A DNA stretch of 64,000 nt from Holothuria scabra (taxonomy: Eukaryota; Echinodermata; Holothuroidea; Aspidochirotida; Holothuriidae). A program made the translations under genes and the position numbers. A model generated the notes under the pieces. That model searched no databases, had not been told where the DNA came from, and saw nothing but the letters and a program-made list of their open reading frames with translations. How positions within the stretch are numbered: position 1 is the stretch's first letter; each line of letters starts with the position of its first letter. Shown here one piece after another: positions 12,993-24,556 of this stretch. The stretch covers positions 37,288,846-37,352,845 of the forward strand of contig CM074193.1 in assembly GCA_037179385.1 (NCBI GenBank), in the 5' to 3' direction.

Positions 12993-13502
12993 GGATCTGT
13001 GAAAGATCTTCACGAAACTTCATTAAATTTCTGAAATTATTATCATCATTTTACTGCGCCCTTGATTAAGGTACGACTGAGAACCAATTTATCAACTGAA
13101 GTATTCATAAGTACTATACTTCAGTTTTCTCCTTTTCCATCATATCCCGATTATGTTTAGATTAGGCTTGGATTATGTATAATGTAAATATCTATATTAT
13201 TTTTACCATTGTCTCTCCGTTATATGTCATGTGTTTCAAGTTGATGGAAATAAATTGTGTCAATCAATCAAAAGTTTTTTTTTGTACAATCTAACCCGTT
13301 TGTGGAAAAATAGATGAATTAAAAAACAAAGCCATGGAACCTTACCTTACCACATCGTCACCATCAATCTCCCATCGTCCTCATCCAAGTAGTAGAGTAT
13401 GGCCGGTGAAAGATGAAATCACGATGTAATTCTCGACACCTCTCAAATACGTTAGTTGACAAGCTGAAAGTGTAAAAGGGAAGGTTTTAAAATTATCTCC
13501 AT

Positions 13503-13700
13503 GAAAAGACAAATTCAAGCAGCCCGTGGAGTCTGTCAGTATTTTGGGCCCATCAGCGTTAAATCGTTGTCTACATGCAATTCCAAACCCTCATATTCAG
13601 TTTATAGACATTGTTAATACTCCCAAATACAACGGAAATAAAGATTCAACAGATCAAAAATGGTGTTGGGATCAAAAACAATTGCTAAATTGAACCTATA
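13503..13700. mobile_element. Fragment of MITE family D inside tandem unit 1
   Basis: Resembles the left part of the TA-flanked MITE at 26549 and 52247: AGACAAATTCAAGCAGC, then a GGCCCATCAGCGTTAAATCG block and CCTCATATTCAGTTTATAG. Matching fragments occur near 14852 and 16027, so it was there before the triplication. Confidence 0.5.
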
Positions 13701-14127
13701 CCTCTTGTGACATGTTAGCCAAAATGTTCAATTTTTAAAATCTGTTTAGCACATTTCATTTATAACTCTTCATCTGTGTGATATTTCTGGAGAGCGAGTG
13801 CCAAATATGGTTCGAGTTCTAAAGCAACTGTCTTCCTACAGCGATAATTTTTGCTTCTGTACCATGTTTTTCAAATAGCTTTTCCTTTGAAACCGTCATG
13901 ATGCGTTCCTTAATCAATGGTAAGGGGTCTTGAAGTTAACCCTAATGCTCGATAATGTAAACAAATATACTTACCAGCTACGCCGTAGAGTGTGACGAAT
14001 ATCTCCCATGAAAGCATCCCCCATTCACAACCCAATAGGTCACACATGAGAACAAGGAATTTGCCACCTTCGTCTATCTCTCCTCATCGTGTTATCGGTG
14101 TAGCTATAGAAGAAAATCCAGTCCCTC

Positions 14128-14195
14128 CACCGAAGAGGGGAGTCCCACCCACGGGAGGGACAAGTGGGGTTTTCCACCAGGGGAGGGTCATCACA
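14128..14195. repeat. Minisatellite outlier in tandem unit 1
   Basis: Contains GAGGGGAGTCCCACCCACGG and a second partial unit, matching the 6.9–8.8 kb array. Confidence 0.7.
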
Positions 14196-14372
14196 AAAGA
14201 GGGATGTGCTCTATGGCGGGGTAGGAACAGGCAGGAAATCCCGCGTGGACCAAATTGAACTAACCTTGGTTTCGCTTCGTTATGCATGTGGAAAGTGCGG
14301 GCGTAGTACATGATAAAGAAAAATATTTTCATTTATACCATTGTATGGAGCAGGTGTCATTAGACCAGACCA

Positions 14373-14505
14373 TTTCCCAAATAGCAATTAAAAAAAAATG
14401 TTTGGTACGCGTCGTTTGGACTCAAAATGACATTATCTTGAACAAAAACGACTCAGACAAAAACACCGTCCCACAATCTTTTTTAATTGCTATTTTGGGA
14501 AACGT
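14373..14505. mobile_element. Palindromic MITE family C, copy 2
   Basis: Arms TTTCCCAAATAGCAATTAAA and TTTAATTGCTATTTTGGGAA are inverted; same internal ACGACTCA block as copy 3. Confidence 0.75.
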
Positions 14506-15376
14506 TCTATTAAAATCCTTCATGAAACTTCAGTAAATTTCTGAGATTATTATCATTTTACTGCGTTCTTGATTAGTGTACGGCTGAGAACCAATTTTTC
14601 GACTGAAGTTTCTTGTTCAATCATTTTCGTGGGAAAAAAGAATAAAAAGTTAAAGCCATGGAACCTACCACCTCGTCACCATCAATCAGATTTCCCATCG
14701 TCCTCATCCAAGTTTAGTATGACCGGTGGAAGAGAAGGGAGGATGAATTCACGGTGTAATTCTTGGTACCTCACACATATGCCATTTGATAAGCTGAAAG
14801 CGTAAAAAGAAAGACGTGTGACACGAATGCAGGACGAATAAAATTTTCTCCTTATAAGGACGAATCCAAGCAAGTCGTCCATTATTTGGGTCCATCAGCC
14901 TTAATCGTCTTAATTTTATTGTTTACATTTAACCCTCATATTCAGTGTATAACTATAGCTTGGTAAGTAATGATCCCAAATGCAAGGAATATCAAGATTC
15001 AATCGTATCAAAAAGGTCAAATTATTGCTGAATCGAACCTATACTTCTTGTGACAAGTTGGCCCAAATGTTCAATTTTTCAAATCCGTTCAGTACATTTT
15101 AACTCTTCATCTGTGTGGTATTTTTTTTTGGAGAGGGAGTGCCAAGAAAAGTTCGACAGAAAAGCCCGATTCGCCAAGGTATTAAAACAAAAGTGTTTAA
15201 AGCAACTGTCATCCCACAGCTATAATTTTTGTTTCCGTTCGATGTTTTCCAAATTCTTCACAATCATTTTCTCTATCTAACTAAGTAACCATCTCAGTAA
15301 GTCACACATGAGAGGAAGGAATTTGCTACCTTCGTCTTATCTCTCCTCATCGTGTTATCCGTGTAGCTAGAATTAT

Positions 15377-15500
15377 AACCAGGGGAGGGACAAGAGAGGG
15401 AGTCCCGGCAGGGGCAGGGCCAAGAGGGGAGTCGAACCAGGGGGCTTAGAGGGGGAGTCCCACCCTTCTTTGCGCTCTCCCACCTGGGAGAGCGCAAAGA
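15377..15500. repeat. Minisatellite outlier in tandem unit 2
   Basis: Several degenerate units of the form AGGGGAGTC...CAGGGG, matching the main array; at the same relative place as the outlier in unit 1. Confidence 0.7.
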
Positions 15501-15700
15501 AGGAGTCCTGGGTTTAAACTGAAAAGAGTTCATAACAAAAGAGGGATGTTTGACTTTTGTCGGGCTAGGAACGGAAAGAATCCAGGGCGGAACCAATTTA
15601 ACAAACTCGGTTTCGCTTCATTTTGCATGTGGAAGTGTAAAACATAAGTAGGAAAAATATTTAAACTATACCTTTTTAGAAGCCGGTGTCATTAGACCAT

Positions 15701-15843
15701 TTTCCAAATAGCAATTGCAAAGGAATGTTGACCAGTTGTTTGGTAAGCGTTGTTTTGTTTCCATCAATGTAATTTTACCTTGGACAAAAACGACTCACAC
15801 CAGAAAACCGTCCCACAATTTTTTGTAATTGCTATTTGGGAAA
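15701..15843. mobile_element. Palindromic MITE family C, copy 3
   Basis: Arms TTTCCAAATAGCAATTGCAA and TTTGTAATTGCTATTTGGGA are inverted. A right-end remnant of the same family lies at about 24265–24310. Confidence 0.75.
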
Positions 15844-16500
15844 CGGTCTATGAAAATCCTTCATGAAACTTCAATCTCCCATCGTCCTTATCCAAGTTCA
15901 GTATGACCGGTGGAAGAGAAGGGAGTACGAATTTTCGGTGCCTCTCACGTATGTATGTTGACAAGCTGGAAGTGTAAAAGGGAAGACGTGTGACAAGAAT
16001 GTGAGAACTATTTTATTCTCCTTATAAAGACGAATCCGAGCAGCTATTAGTGGAGTCCATCATTTAAATCGTCTCAATTTTATTGTCTATATGTATTTTT
16101 AAAATCTCATATTCAATTTATAGATATAGATTTTCAATGCTCCTAAATACAAGAAACAAGGATACAACCAAATTAAATGAGGTCTGACACCGAATAACTA
16201 CTTAAACTATACTCCTTGGATCATTGGCCCAATATCAAATTTTTCAAAATTTTTAGCACATCCTATTCATAACTCTTGATTGATATGTAAGATATTTCTA
16301 GAGAGCTAGTCCCAAATATAATTCGCCAGAAATGACTGATTCGCCGGATATGTGGTTAACATAATTGTTAGTGCAACCGTCTTGCTACAGCTATATTTTT
16401 GTTTCCTGTACCATGCTGGTCAAATACTATACAATCATTTTCTTTTAAACCGTCAGTCATGATACGTTCTTTAGTCAAGAGTAAGGGATGTTGATGTTAA

Positions 16501-16751
16501 CCCTTTACCATTGTGCTCCGATCGGGGCTTATTTGCGCGGCTCGGGAGTGGGCGGAAAAGCGGACGTAGCACGCCCCGCACCAGCTTCCGTAGGCCATTG
16601 ATCCCGTGACCTTAAACTATTGTCTCTCTCGTTGTTGTGGCCGAATTTTCGGGTAGCTACTCGCAGTTTCGAGCTCCGCGTGAAACAGTAAAGATGGGTG
16701 ACAGCCGGGCTCTCCGCATGGGTCCAAAAGGACCCAAACAACGGTAAAGGG
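16501..16751. mobile_element. piggyBac-type MITE with TTAA target duplication
   Basis: The element starts CCCTTTACCATTG and ends CAACGGTAAAGGG, and is flanked by TTAA on both sides (16497–16500 and 16752–16755). CCC-starting ends with a TTAA duplication are the piggyBac hallmark. It is GC-richer than its surroundings, has no transposase, and sits in tandem unit 3. Unit 1 keeps the homologous empty site with one TTAA at 13936–13939, which confirms both ends. Confidence 0.85.
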
Positions 16752-16879
16752 TTAACCCCAATGGTCGATAACTTCAGGCTTTATCCATAAACGATTTTCT
16801 CTTGACCAGACTTTTGGCATTCCGGCGAAGTACATTCCTACGTACAGAACATATGTCCCCATGTTCGGATGTGGGACGG

Positions 16880-17160
16880 GCACACTCAAAAAAAAAATAA
16901 AGAAGTGAACACTCTAATAGAGTAAAAAGTGTCAATTCACTCCATTAGAGTGTAAATTTACTACAAGAATAGTGAAATTTACTCCAAGAAGAGAAAAAAT
17001 ATCAGCTCAAAGAGTAAAAATTCTCTCGAGTGTCTACAGGAATTACTCCTTTTTTAGGAGCGGTCCCAGTAGAGTGTATATACTGAGACTGTCAAGAGTG
17101 ACACTTCTTTGGGAGTGAATTACACTCTTTTTGGAGTGAATTTTCGGAGAGAACATTTTA
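16880..17160. repeat. Palindromic repeat built on ACTCT / GAGTGTAAA motifs
   Basis: Many alternating copies of ACTC(T/C) and GAGTG(T/A)A blocks are inverted around about 17020 (for example GAACACTCTAATAGAG and GAGTGAATTACACTC). Likely a degenerate foldback MITE; ends not resolved. Confidence 0.45.
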
Positions 17161-17302
17161 ACTTTCCCTTTTTAACAAGTTAATTTTTTGTTTGTCTTTT
17201 AGAGTGTAAAATATTTCGAGAATAAGAAATTAGCGATGTTTTATCACTGAAGCTGTCCTTGGTTATAGACCAATTCTATCAGCGCTTTAATGACAGTACT
17301 GT

Positions 17303-17466
17303 AGGCCGTCATTAGTGGGGTCCATAAGCCTTAAATCGTCATCATTTATTGTTAACATGGATTTCAAAACCTTAGATTCACTGAAATTGAGGACATCAAA
17401 ATGCAATATGTTGTACAACCATGCGTGATACAGGTAAACAAGGAAATTAAAAGGTGATAGTTATGG
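17303..17466 (+). mobile_element. Fragment of MITE family D
   Basis: Shares TAGGCCGTCATTAGTGGGGT, a CCATAAGCCTTAAATCGTC block and TGTACAACCATGCGTGATAC with the complete copies at 26549 and 52247; both termini are missing. Confidence 0.65.
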
Positions 17467-17918
17467 CAAACTTGAATCAGACCACATGCTTTCCGGACTC
17501 GTACATAGGCCTATCATGTGGTCTATTTTATGCAGAGCTAGATGCGATTCATATGGCAGAGTAATGGATATGAAGTTTAAATAAACGTGCGTTTACATAT
17601 TCACTATATCCTTGAAACTGTTTTAATTAACAAGATTTAATACTCTGACCTTGAGGTAAAATGAACAAAATACGTAGCCGTCTCATTTTCTGCTTTTTCT
17701 GAATTTTCTGCTGGTGGGAAGGCTCATTCCATACAATATGGGGGATATATCTCAAATGTCTGACACCATTTTAGCCTGTAAAAGTCTCAGCACGGTACTA
17801 ACTTCAATGCAATACAATGATTGCACAGTGTTCATAATGCCTAGTTATTACAATTGTGGAAATGTCTTAATTATCTCCAACACCAAATCTCAGAAATTCC
17901 AACCAACAGTGTTTTAAT

Positions 17919-18082
17919 TGAAGGACTAATATTCTAACCTCACACAGTTCCAGTTAAGTTCCCAACCTTCTTACCGTACTTAAGCCTCTCCCCACAACTT
18001 TTTAAAATTTATCCTCATGAATACCAATAAAAAAGCAGTTTATTGCTTCAAGGTTAGTATACAAGATCCAAATGTATAATAA
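17919..18082 (-). mobile_element. MITE family A, partial copy
   Basis: Contains CCAACCTTCTTACC, CTCTCCCCACAACTTT, TTATCCTCATGAA and GTTTATTGCTTCAAGGTTAG in the order of the minus-oriented family A copies; the right end is lost. Confidence 0.6.
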
Positions 18083-20445
18083 CATGTTCTCCTTGCAACA
18101 AAATTTCTGAATATTTCAAAATTTCTCTTTCCTAATATTGATAAAATTTTCCACCTGTTTTTAGCGTACGTCTCCGTTGATTTTCCGCGGTAGGATCGGA
18201 AAGAATCAAGGGAGAGATTTGAAAGTGGCGCCACTCATGGACTCCCCCCCCCCCCCGCCCGAAAGGGGTAGAAGACCATTTCCCACCAAAGAGGTTGTCT
18301 CCCGAACTTCCGTTTCATCTATAAATATTCTGTCGTAGGTTTGGTTCTGCCCCAAGTATCGTTATAACCTTTTTTTATTTTTCTGATAGACGGATCACAA
18401 CATAGGGTTCCGGCTGTTGGAAATTCACACCAAACAACATTTCCCCTAATCCACAAACAGAATCGACACTCCTGATATATACATTTGACTCCCAAAAGAA
18501 TGGTGGAACTCGCTTGTTCACCTGAATAACGGAATGATTTCTGTAATTGCGGACACATCAGTTAGACTCCTACCACGAACTGTGACTTGTTGCACTTTCA
18601 AGAAAGGGTGATTTTTATTTCTTTCAATATAGGGTGGTTGTTCCTCTTTTCAAATTAAGGGTTTTTTAAAAATATTTTGAGTAAACAGTCACCAGTCGTT
18701 GTCTCCTTACCTATTGTAATCCCTTGTAAGGCTCTCTCATCCGAAAGATCAGATTTCACAACAGATTCTTCACTATTGGTCGTTACTTTTCACATAAATG
18801 CAACATAACTTTAGGAGTCAAAGCATAACTAGCCCCCCCCCCCCACACCGTTTAGTCGTGTAACAATTAACATATGATGGAATGAGGATGCATCCATTTA
18901 TCATGATTTGGGCTGGTCATGGTTTTGTTATTGTCATATGATCTGTTTTGTTATGTTATTAAAACTCCCATTAAAATTTGATAAAAATCCAGTACAAAAG
19001 CAGTACAATACTCAGGGGCAGAATCGCCTAAAAATTTTAACCACTGAAAAATTTTTTTTCACGAAGAAATGGCTCAAATTCTGGGTAGATGCGCACTGTT
19101 TAACAAGGTGTTCCATGATTGGCTGTTGCCATTGTATTGCATCGATTTTTTTTCTTTGTTCGGTGAAGGGATTAGGTTAGGGATTAGCGTTATCCTTAGC
19201 CAGTTAGGAACAGTGCGCACCGCCCCCAAATTCGCTTTAAATTTACAGAACAAAATATGAGAAGCATGAAGAGTACAGAAAAGTTCTCAAGTTTCCGGCA
19301 CATTTCTGTAATCCTAATTTACATCTTTATTTTGTTGTTTCTTCTAATCTACAGTAATATTTACATTGGTAAGGAAGATAGGGACTTTAACTCTCCAAAC
19401 TTTTCTTGGCGCCCCCTCCCCGTCAAGGAAACGAGATTTGCACAATTTTGTAAAGGTTAGTACACGGTGGAGAAAAGATTTAAGGACAAAAAAATGCTTT
19501 TTATGCCGATTGTAAACTGTGCCCTTATTTGCATCTCAAAAAGTACGGAAGTGTTTATTGTTAAAAGTTTCACATTGAGTTGGTATGCATAACTAAGAGT
19601 TTTGGAGGCTACAACGTTGTGACAATGCTTATGAGTAACAATAAATTCAAGTTTCAGATCCAACGGAGTTCTGCATAAATTGTAAAGAGTGGAAAAGTTT
19701 TTCGAACAGTTTGAATCAAAATTTATTTACCGGATATCCCACACCTCTTACGGCACACAATGTACTTATGAAATCTCTACATGTTAAACGCATTGTGCCG
19801 AGCCAAAATTCATTGACTATGCAGGAAAATTTTCTTTCAGGAAGTGAAAACTGCAACTCAATAGAATGTTGCGTGCGGAAGATGCTTATTTTCAGTGACC
19901 TGCAATTTCCTCTTGGGATTGAATGCATTATGAAAAATCTGTGATGTCATTGGGGCACATTAGTTTAAGATTGAATTCAATTTATTTATACTTCTGATAC
20001 CGCTGCAAGTAATATAAAGCCCCACTGTTTGCTCTTGGAGCTGTTATTTGGATAGAGACAGAATGTTTTGGAAATGAGGTTTACGCTGTCATGGCCATTC
20101 AGTAATCTGTCTTTTGTATCGTTCTTGACATTTCTTTTATGCTTGAACGAGACATAAAAAGGCATTTGTCGTCTGCTACGGTCAGAGTAGGACCGGCGGG
20201 TATTTTGTACTGCCACAGCATTGCCGGTCGTTCTGTAAAGTTCAGTCCTTCGAAGCCTGGAGATACGTATGAAAAAATACCAAGTCGGTCATATGTCGAA
20301 ATCTGAACAAGAATTTACATCTAGCTATTTCTGGAAACGTGAGGAAACGTCTGATCTGTTGTCAAAAAAATAGACTTTTACCCCTACAGCTTACCTGCAT
20401 GTCATGCCTTTAAAAAGGAAGGGCCAATGGAATTCCTTTACTACA
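18083..20445. other. Non-coding DNA
   Basis: No gene recognised. It contains poly-C runs near 18242 and 18832 and the second copy of MITE family B at 19236–19369. Confidence 0.5.
19236..19369. mobile_element. Palindromic MITE family B, second copy
   Basis: TTTACAGAACAAAATATGAG on the left and TTTATTTTGTTGTTTC...ACAGTAATATTTACA on the right mirror the arms of the copy at 3104–3270; the left terminus is truncated. Confidence 0.6.
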
Positions 20446-20757
20446 GTTCAAGGGCCAAACCTCTCACCCCAAACTACAATTCTGGCACAGGGGTACCGAA
20501 ATTCTCAATTGGCTCATTTCTTTGACTGACAGCTAATTCAAACAATGCAGAGTACCAAAGCTTATATTACACAGTGAACGGTACTGAGAGTGTTTTGATT
20601 ATATAAACTGAGTGTTTCTTTACTCACCTTGAAGCAACAAACTGAGATTGTATCTGGATGTGCATGAATTTGAGACAACTGTGGGAGGGGCTCAAGTAAG
20701 AAGGTTAGGGGAGTTGGTATTGTTTGGGGTGAGAGAACTGGGCCTTTAAACAGCCGT
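20446..20757 (+). mobile_element. MITE family A, near full-length copy
   Basis: Starts near CCAAACCTCTCACCCCAAAC and ends TTGGGGTGAGAGAACTGGGC with an inverted terminus of about 20 bp. The interior shares GAAATTCTCAATTGGCTCA, AATGCAGAGTACCAAA and GAGATTGTATCTGGATG with the 54.1-kb copy. An antisense open frame across it is non-coding. Confidence 0.75.
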
Positions 20758-22128
20758 TTCGAGTAAGCGGCCTTCTCATCAAAGTCTGCTTGAGCCACTT
20801 GTCTAACAGCTCCCCGGTTTGCTGTACCCCACAAATGGTGTAGGGTAATGCTAGATCTACGGGAAAAAGTATGCAAACATTCTAGAGGACGCCTATCAAA
20901 TTTCAGGGACAAACAGGACATTTAATTGAAAAGAAAAACAAAAGGAATCAAACACAATGTGTCTACGTTACATAACTTTGTGGTTTTTTTGAAAAAAAAA
21001 AAAAAACCAAGGTTTATGAGAGATATCTTGAATTAGGAAAAGGTTATTGTTATAGGGTTTGGAGGACATGGTCTTGAAGCCTTTCTTGCAAGACCTGAAA
21101 GTCACCGGCATTTTAAACTCCTGGAATTTAGCGATGGAAGATGGATTTAGCAACGGAAGAATAATTATCGTTTTCGAGTCCCTTTTCAGTCCCCTCCCAG
21201 TAAAAATAAAATTTACCATTTCTTCAACTTTACTTTATCCGCAGAATTCTTAACGCTAACTATGACTTTTCTTGTGCTTTCTGTCAGTGAACCTCAGAAC
21301 GAAAAAGTGAATCATTTATTTTTGGAATATTTGATGTCGACCACTACTGTATATCCTTTGGATACAATTTGTTTTTAAGAAGCAAGATGTCAGCTGTCAA
21401 TAAGGCCCCCTTACAATTTTCTCACTTTCATTTTTAAAAATATTTTTTTCACCAAAATGTTAAAAAAAATATTTTCGGTCTGAAAATGAGCTTTTAAAAA
21501 ATCCTCAAAGGAGAAATAAAAGCTTATTAAATTTGGTTAATTGTTCAAAGCATTTTGCAAACTGTAGCTTTCTTTTTAATAAACAGTGGCAAGTACTGAA
21601 GGTTTTTTAACCGATTTGCATATCTCATCCTAAACATCGGATGATCGAAACAGTTTCTTGCTATGCTACCTTAACTTGTCTCAAACCAGTCGCTTTAGGG
21701 ACTACATAACGATCACAAGTAACAGATAACATTTAAAATACACCCCCAAAAATTCGGTGAGTGAAAACTACCTCTAACGACCACTCCCATTTCAGTACCT
21801 TGTTTGGTTAAGGGCATAAAAATTATTTATTTATTCAATGCCAATAAGTGACGCGAGTATTCACAAAATCGTAATTTTGGCTCGATTTCACTTTAACCTT
21901 AACCCTAACACTCAATTTTAAAATGAATTTGAGTTACTCACTTATTCTTCATTTAGATGGCTTTCTAAAACCCCAATTCTGTTATTTTTTTACCAAATAT
22001 TTGTACCTGAACATTATCACTAACCTTGACTTGTGCACGCACTTATTCTAAATTCGGTATAATTAATTCGGGTAAGAGAGAAATATGTACTTCATGCATC
22101 CTTACTCATTTCAGACCCTCTTAAAAAT
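20758..22128. other. AT-rich non-coding DNA with a direct repeat
   Basis: No gene. The segment 21195–21465 is repeated in direct orientation at 22242–22510 (shared TCAGAACGAAAAA, ATCATTTATTTT and TTCATTTTTAAAAATATTTT blocks). Confidence 0.6.
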
Positions 22129-23034
22129 AATAGTCCAGGGCCAAATTTATTTTTGGCATATGTTCAAGAGGAACATATTCTAAGCATTCTCGTCAAAATT
22201 TCTTTCATTTCCCATATGTTCGGTTCAGGAGATATTTTCTACATAGAAAGTGAAAATAAAATTTGCCATTTTTCAACTTTATCCACAAAATTCTTTACGC
22301 TATGACTTTTGTTCTTGTACATAATTGTTCAGATCTACTGTATACTTTCTGTCACGCTGAAGACTTCAGAACGAAAAAATAAATCATTTATTTTCGAAAT
22401 ATTTATGTCGATCACCATACCCTGGAGGCATTTTGTTTTGAAGAAGTAAGTTGTCAATAAGGCTCCCTTACAATTTCCTCATTTTCATTTTTAAAAATAT
22501 TTTTTCACCAAGCAAGAATACATTCTAAGCATTCTGGTGAAATTTTCATTAATTTCCCATTATTTTTGGTTCTGGAGATATTAGCAAATGCAATTGACAT
22601 ATTTTCTATATACAATAGGTGAACTTGAATCAGGCAGGTGTGATGTCATGGATTCATTGTTGACTATTGTTTTGTTTTTCTTTATTTTTTTCCTATTAGT
22701 TTGACCTTGAATTATTGATTAGGATTGATTATCTTGTCCCTAAAGCATATCAAGCTTTTAAAATTCCATTGCTCAGGATGCACCTATGGTATCAATATAT
22801 CCAAGTTTAGTTGCGTAAAACTGGTGGTAAATTACAGGAAAAAAATGAAACATTGGCAAACAATGTGAATCCATGACATCGCGCTTGCTAAGTTCATTCT
22901 ATGTAGGAAATTTGTCACATTCAATTGCTAATATCTCGAGAACGGAACTTGGGAAATGAATAAAAATCCATTAGAATGCTAAGGATATGTATCCCTTTAA
23001 ACAAATCAAGAGCAAATTTGGCTCTGGACTATTC
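22129..23034. repeat. 0.9-kb foldback element with long inverted ends
   Basis: The left arm begins AATAGTCCAGGGCCAAATTT and the right arm ends AAATTTGGCTCTGGACTATT. Similarity continues inward for roughly 140 bp through GCATTCT, ATTTCCCA and GAGATATT blocks. A second inner copy of the left-arm sequence (about 22525–22680, with ATGTCATGGATTCA) pairs with 22865–22900. Between them lies the second copy of a 270-bp direct repeat. No coding frame. Confidence 0.7.
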
Positions 23035-23251
23035 TTTCAGCCGGCGCCCAACGTAAGCCAGTATAAGGACTAGAAATTCAAAATTAGATGCAGCTTGCAT
23101 GAAAGTTAGTTCAACTGAAATTTTGAGAAATTTGTTTGCAAACGCACCTTCATATTACAAGCCCGAGTCCCTCGGATGTTTGGATGGGTAGTAAACCTCT
23201 GGTTTTCTATTTAGCTCTCCAAAAGTGGGATAAGCTTAAGTGCACCACTTG

Positions 23252-23496
23252 ACGATACCTACAGGCCTTTTTTCTAAAAGTCCCCACGACTCTCTGGCGA
23301 AGAGCCAAGGGGCGAAAACCAAACGATTACTCCCGGAGGAGTTCTGCTCCCTTAAGGAGCTTAACGTCCCAAATGGACAAGTACGCCCTCCAAAGGGCAA
23401 ACACTGAGTGGTCCTGCTCTAGACTGGCTGAATAGAACAGAAGCCACAACCTGGATGCAGTTTAACGTCATGCCCAGGACACGATACCTACAGGCC
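23252..23496 (-). mobile_element. Retroposed 213-bp sequence with 16-bp target duplication
   Basis: The 16-mer ACGATACCTACAGGCC occurs at 23252–23267 and 23481–23496 and flanks a 213-bp insert. Read on the minus strand, the insert ends in TTTTAGAAAAAA, an A-rich tail next to one duplication. That is the signature of LINE-mediated retroposition. The body is GC-richer than its surroundings and contains several ACGTTAA blocks and an inverted pair. I recognise neither tRNA A/B boxes nor a known RNA in it. It could be a SINE of unfamiliar head type or a retrocopied structured RNA. Confidence 0.75.
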
Positions 23497-24380
23497 CCTT
23501 CCGTTGTTGTAGGATGAAACTGCTGGTAATGCAAAAAAAAAGTCATCTCCGAAGAAATATATCTGGTTGTTGTAAACATTATGTTTTTCTCCAGAATTAA
23601 AACAAGGCAATGGCATTTACAGTTAGACGTCGGTTGCTAACGCTCTAAGACACCCTCCTTCAACGATGAAAGGTTGTTATTTGTTCTCTTGTATCGTCGT
23701 TTTCCCGCCTTCAGAGTCGAATAACTTTACATAAAGAATGCCTTTGGGATCTGAAGTGGCAAGTATGTAGTTTGGGCTTTGTCGTTGAATATGCATGAAG
23801 CAATGTCATTCTACGGCAAGTGATAATATGCAGTATCTTTTTCAGTTCTTGAAAGTCCAAGTCTACTTTACAATAGCAGTGATGCGGATTATAACAAAGC
23901 GGAATGTTAACAGTTGATCAAAGAGACTGGCTCCCAATGGAGCTCTCTGGCAGTCTCTGCTGGTGCTATCTGAAAGAAAGAAAATTACCGAGACTAAGAA
24001 ACCTTTCGAAAAAGGAAAAACAGTGATACCATACCTCCCTGAATGGTCCTGATCTTTTCACACTTGCCTCCTTTGCACCTACTGGATCTTGAACTGATTA
24101 AGGGTAAGACAGCTGCGCAGGCAAGTTTAACAACAACAGCAATTAGGTCGGTGGCAAAATATGCACCCTTTTTACAAAATTAAGTTGCAAAGGATTTTTG
24201 GGGAGAATTTTAATAAAAGCAGTTTTTGTCAATAGTATTTTCCTAAAACAAAGAAAGACACCCACCAACGTCCTTTCCCACAATCTTTTGTAATATCTTT
24301 TTGGAAAAATCTATGCTGTGCGCAAACGATCCCGTTACCAGTCAATTACATCAGTCTCTAGGGCAGAAAAACGTTACTTA
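23497..24380. other. Non-coding DNA
   Basis: Nothing recognised except a right-end remnant of MITE family C near 24265–24310 (CCCACAATCTTTTGTAA). Confidence 0.5.
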
Positions 24381-24556
24381 CATAGAGTTTAACGGCTCAG
24401 TTGCCAACCTATTGGTTCAAGTCGAGATGGCCACTGCCTTTTTCCAATTGTGGCTCACTGGCTTGTTTTCCCTACTCCATTGCTGAGCATAAGCAACGTC
24501 TTTGGTATGACTCGGCTAGGAAGCGAACCCGGGCCCTCCGCGTGAAAGGTGTTTTA
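24381..24556 (-). mobile_element. tRNA-headed SINE (family S), nearly full length
   Basis: On the minus strand the order is a tRNA-like head with B-box-like GGGTTCGCTTCC (near 24516–24527), then the family body GCATAAG...CAATGGAGTAGGG, GAGCCACAATTGG, GACTTGAACCAATAGGTTGG and a decayed tail. Body and 3' end match the pieces at 32.2, 38.1, 47.4, 56.1 and 56.7/57.5 kb. Confidence 0.75.

Larger units (their letters stand above)
12846..16770. repeat. Diverged tandem triplication, unit about 1.2–1.5 kb
   Basis: Landmarks recur in the same order and orientation. A palindromic MITE occurs at 12846, 14373 and 15701. The block CCCATCGTCCTCATCCAAG occurs near 13372, 14695 and 15880. GACAAGCTGAAAGTGTAAAA-like blocks follow. 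CACACATGAGA...AAGGAATTTGC occurs at 14041 and 15301. GGTTTCGCTTC...GCATGTGG occurs at 14269 and 15602. Spacing is about 1.2–1.5 kb. Units 1 and 2 end with minisatellite pieces. No coding frame is conserved between units. Confidence 0.8.
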
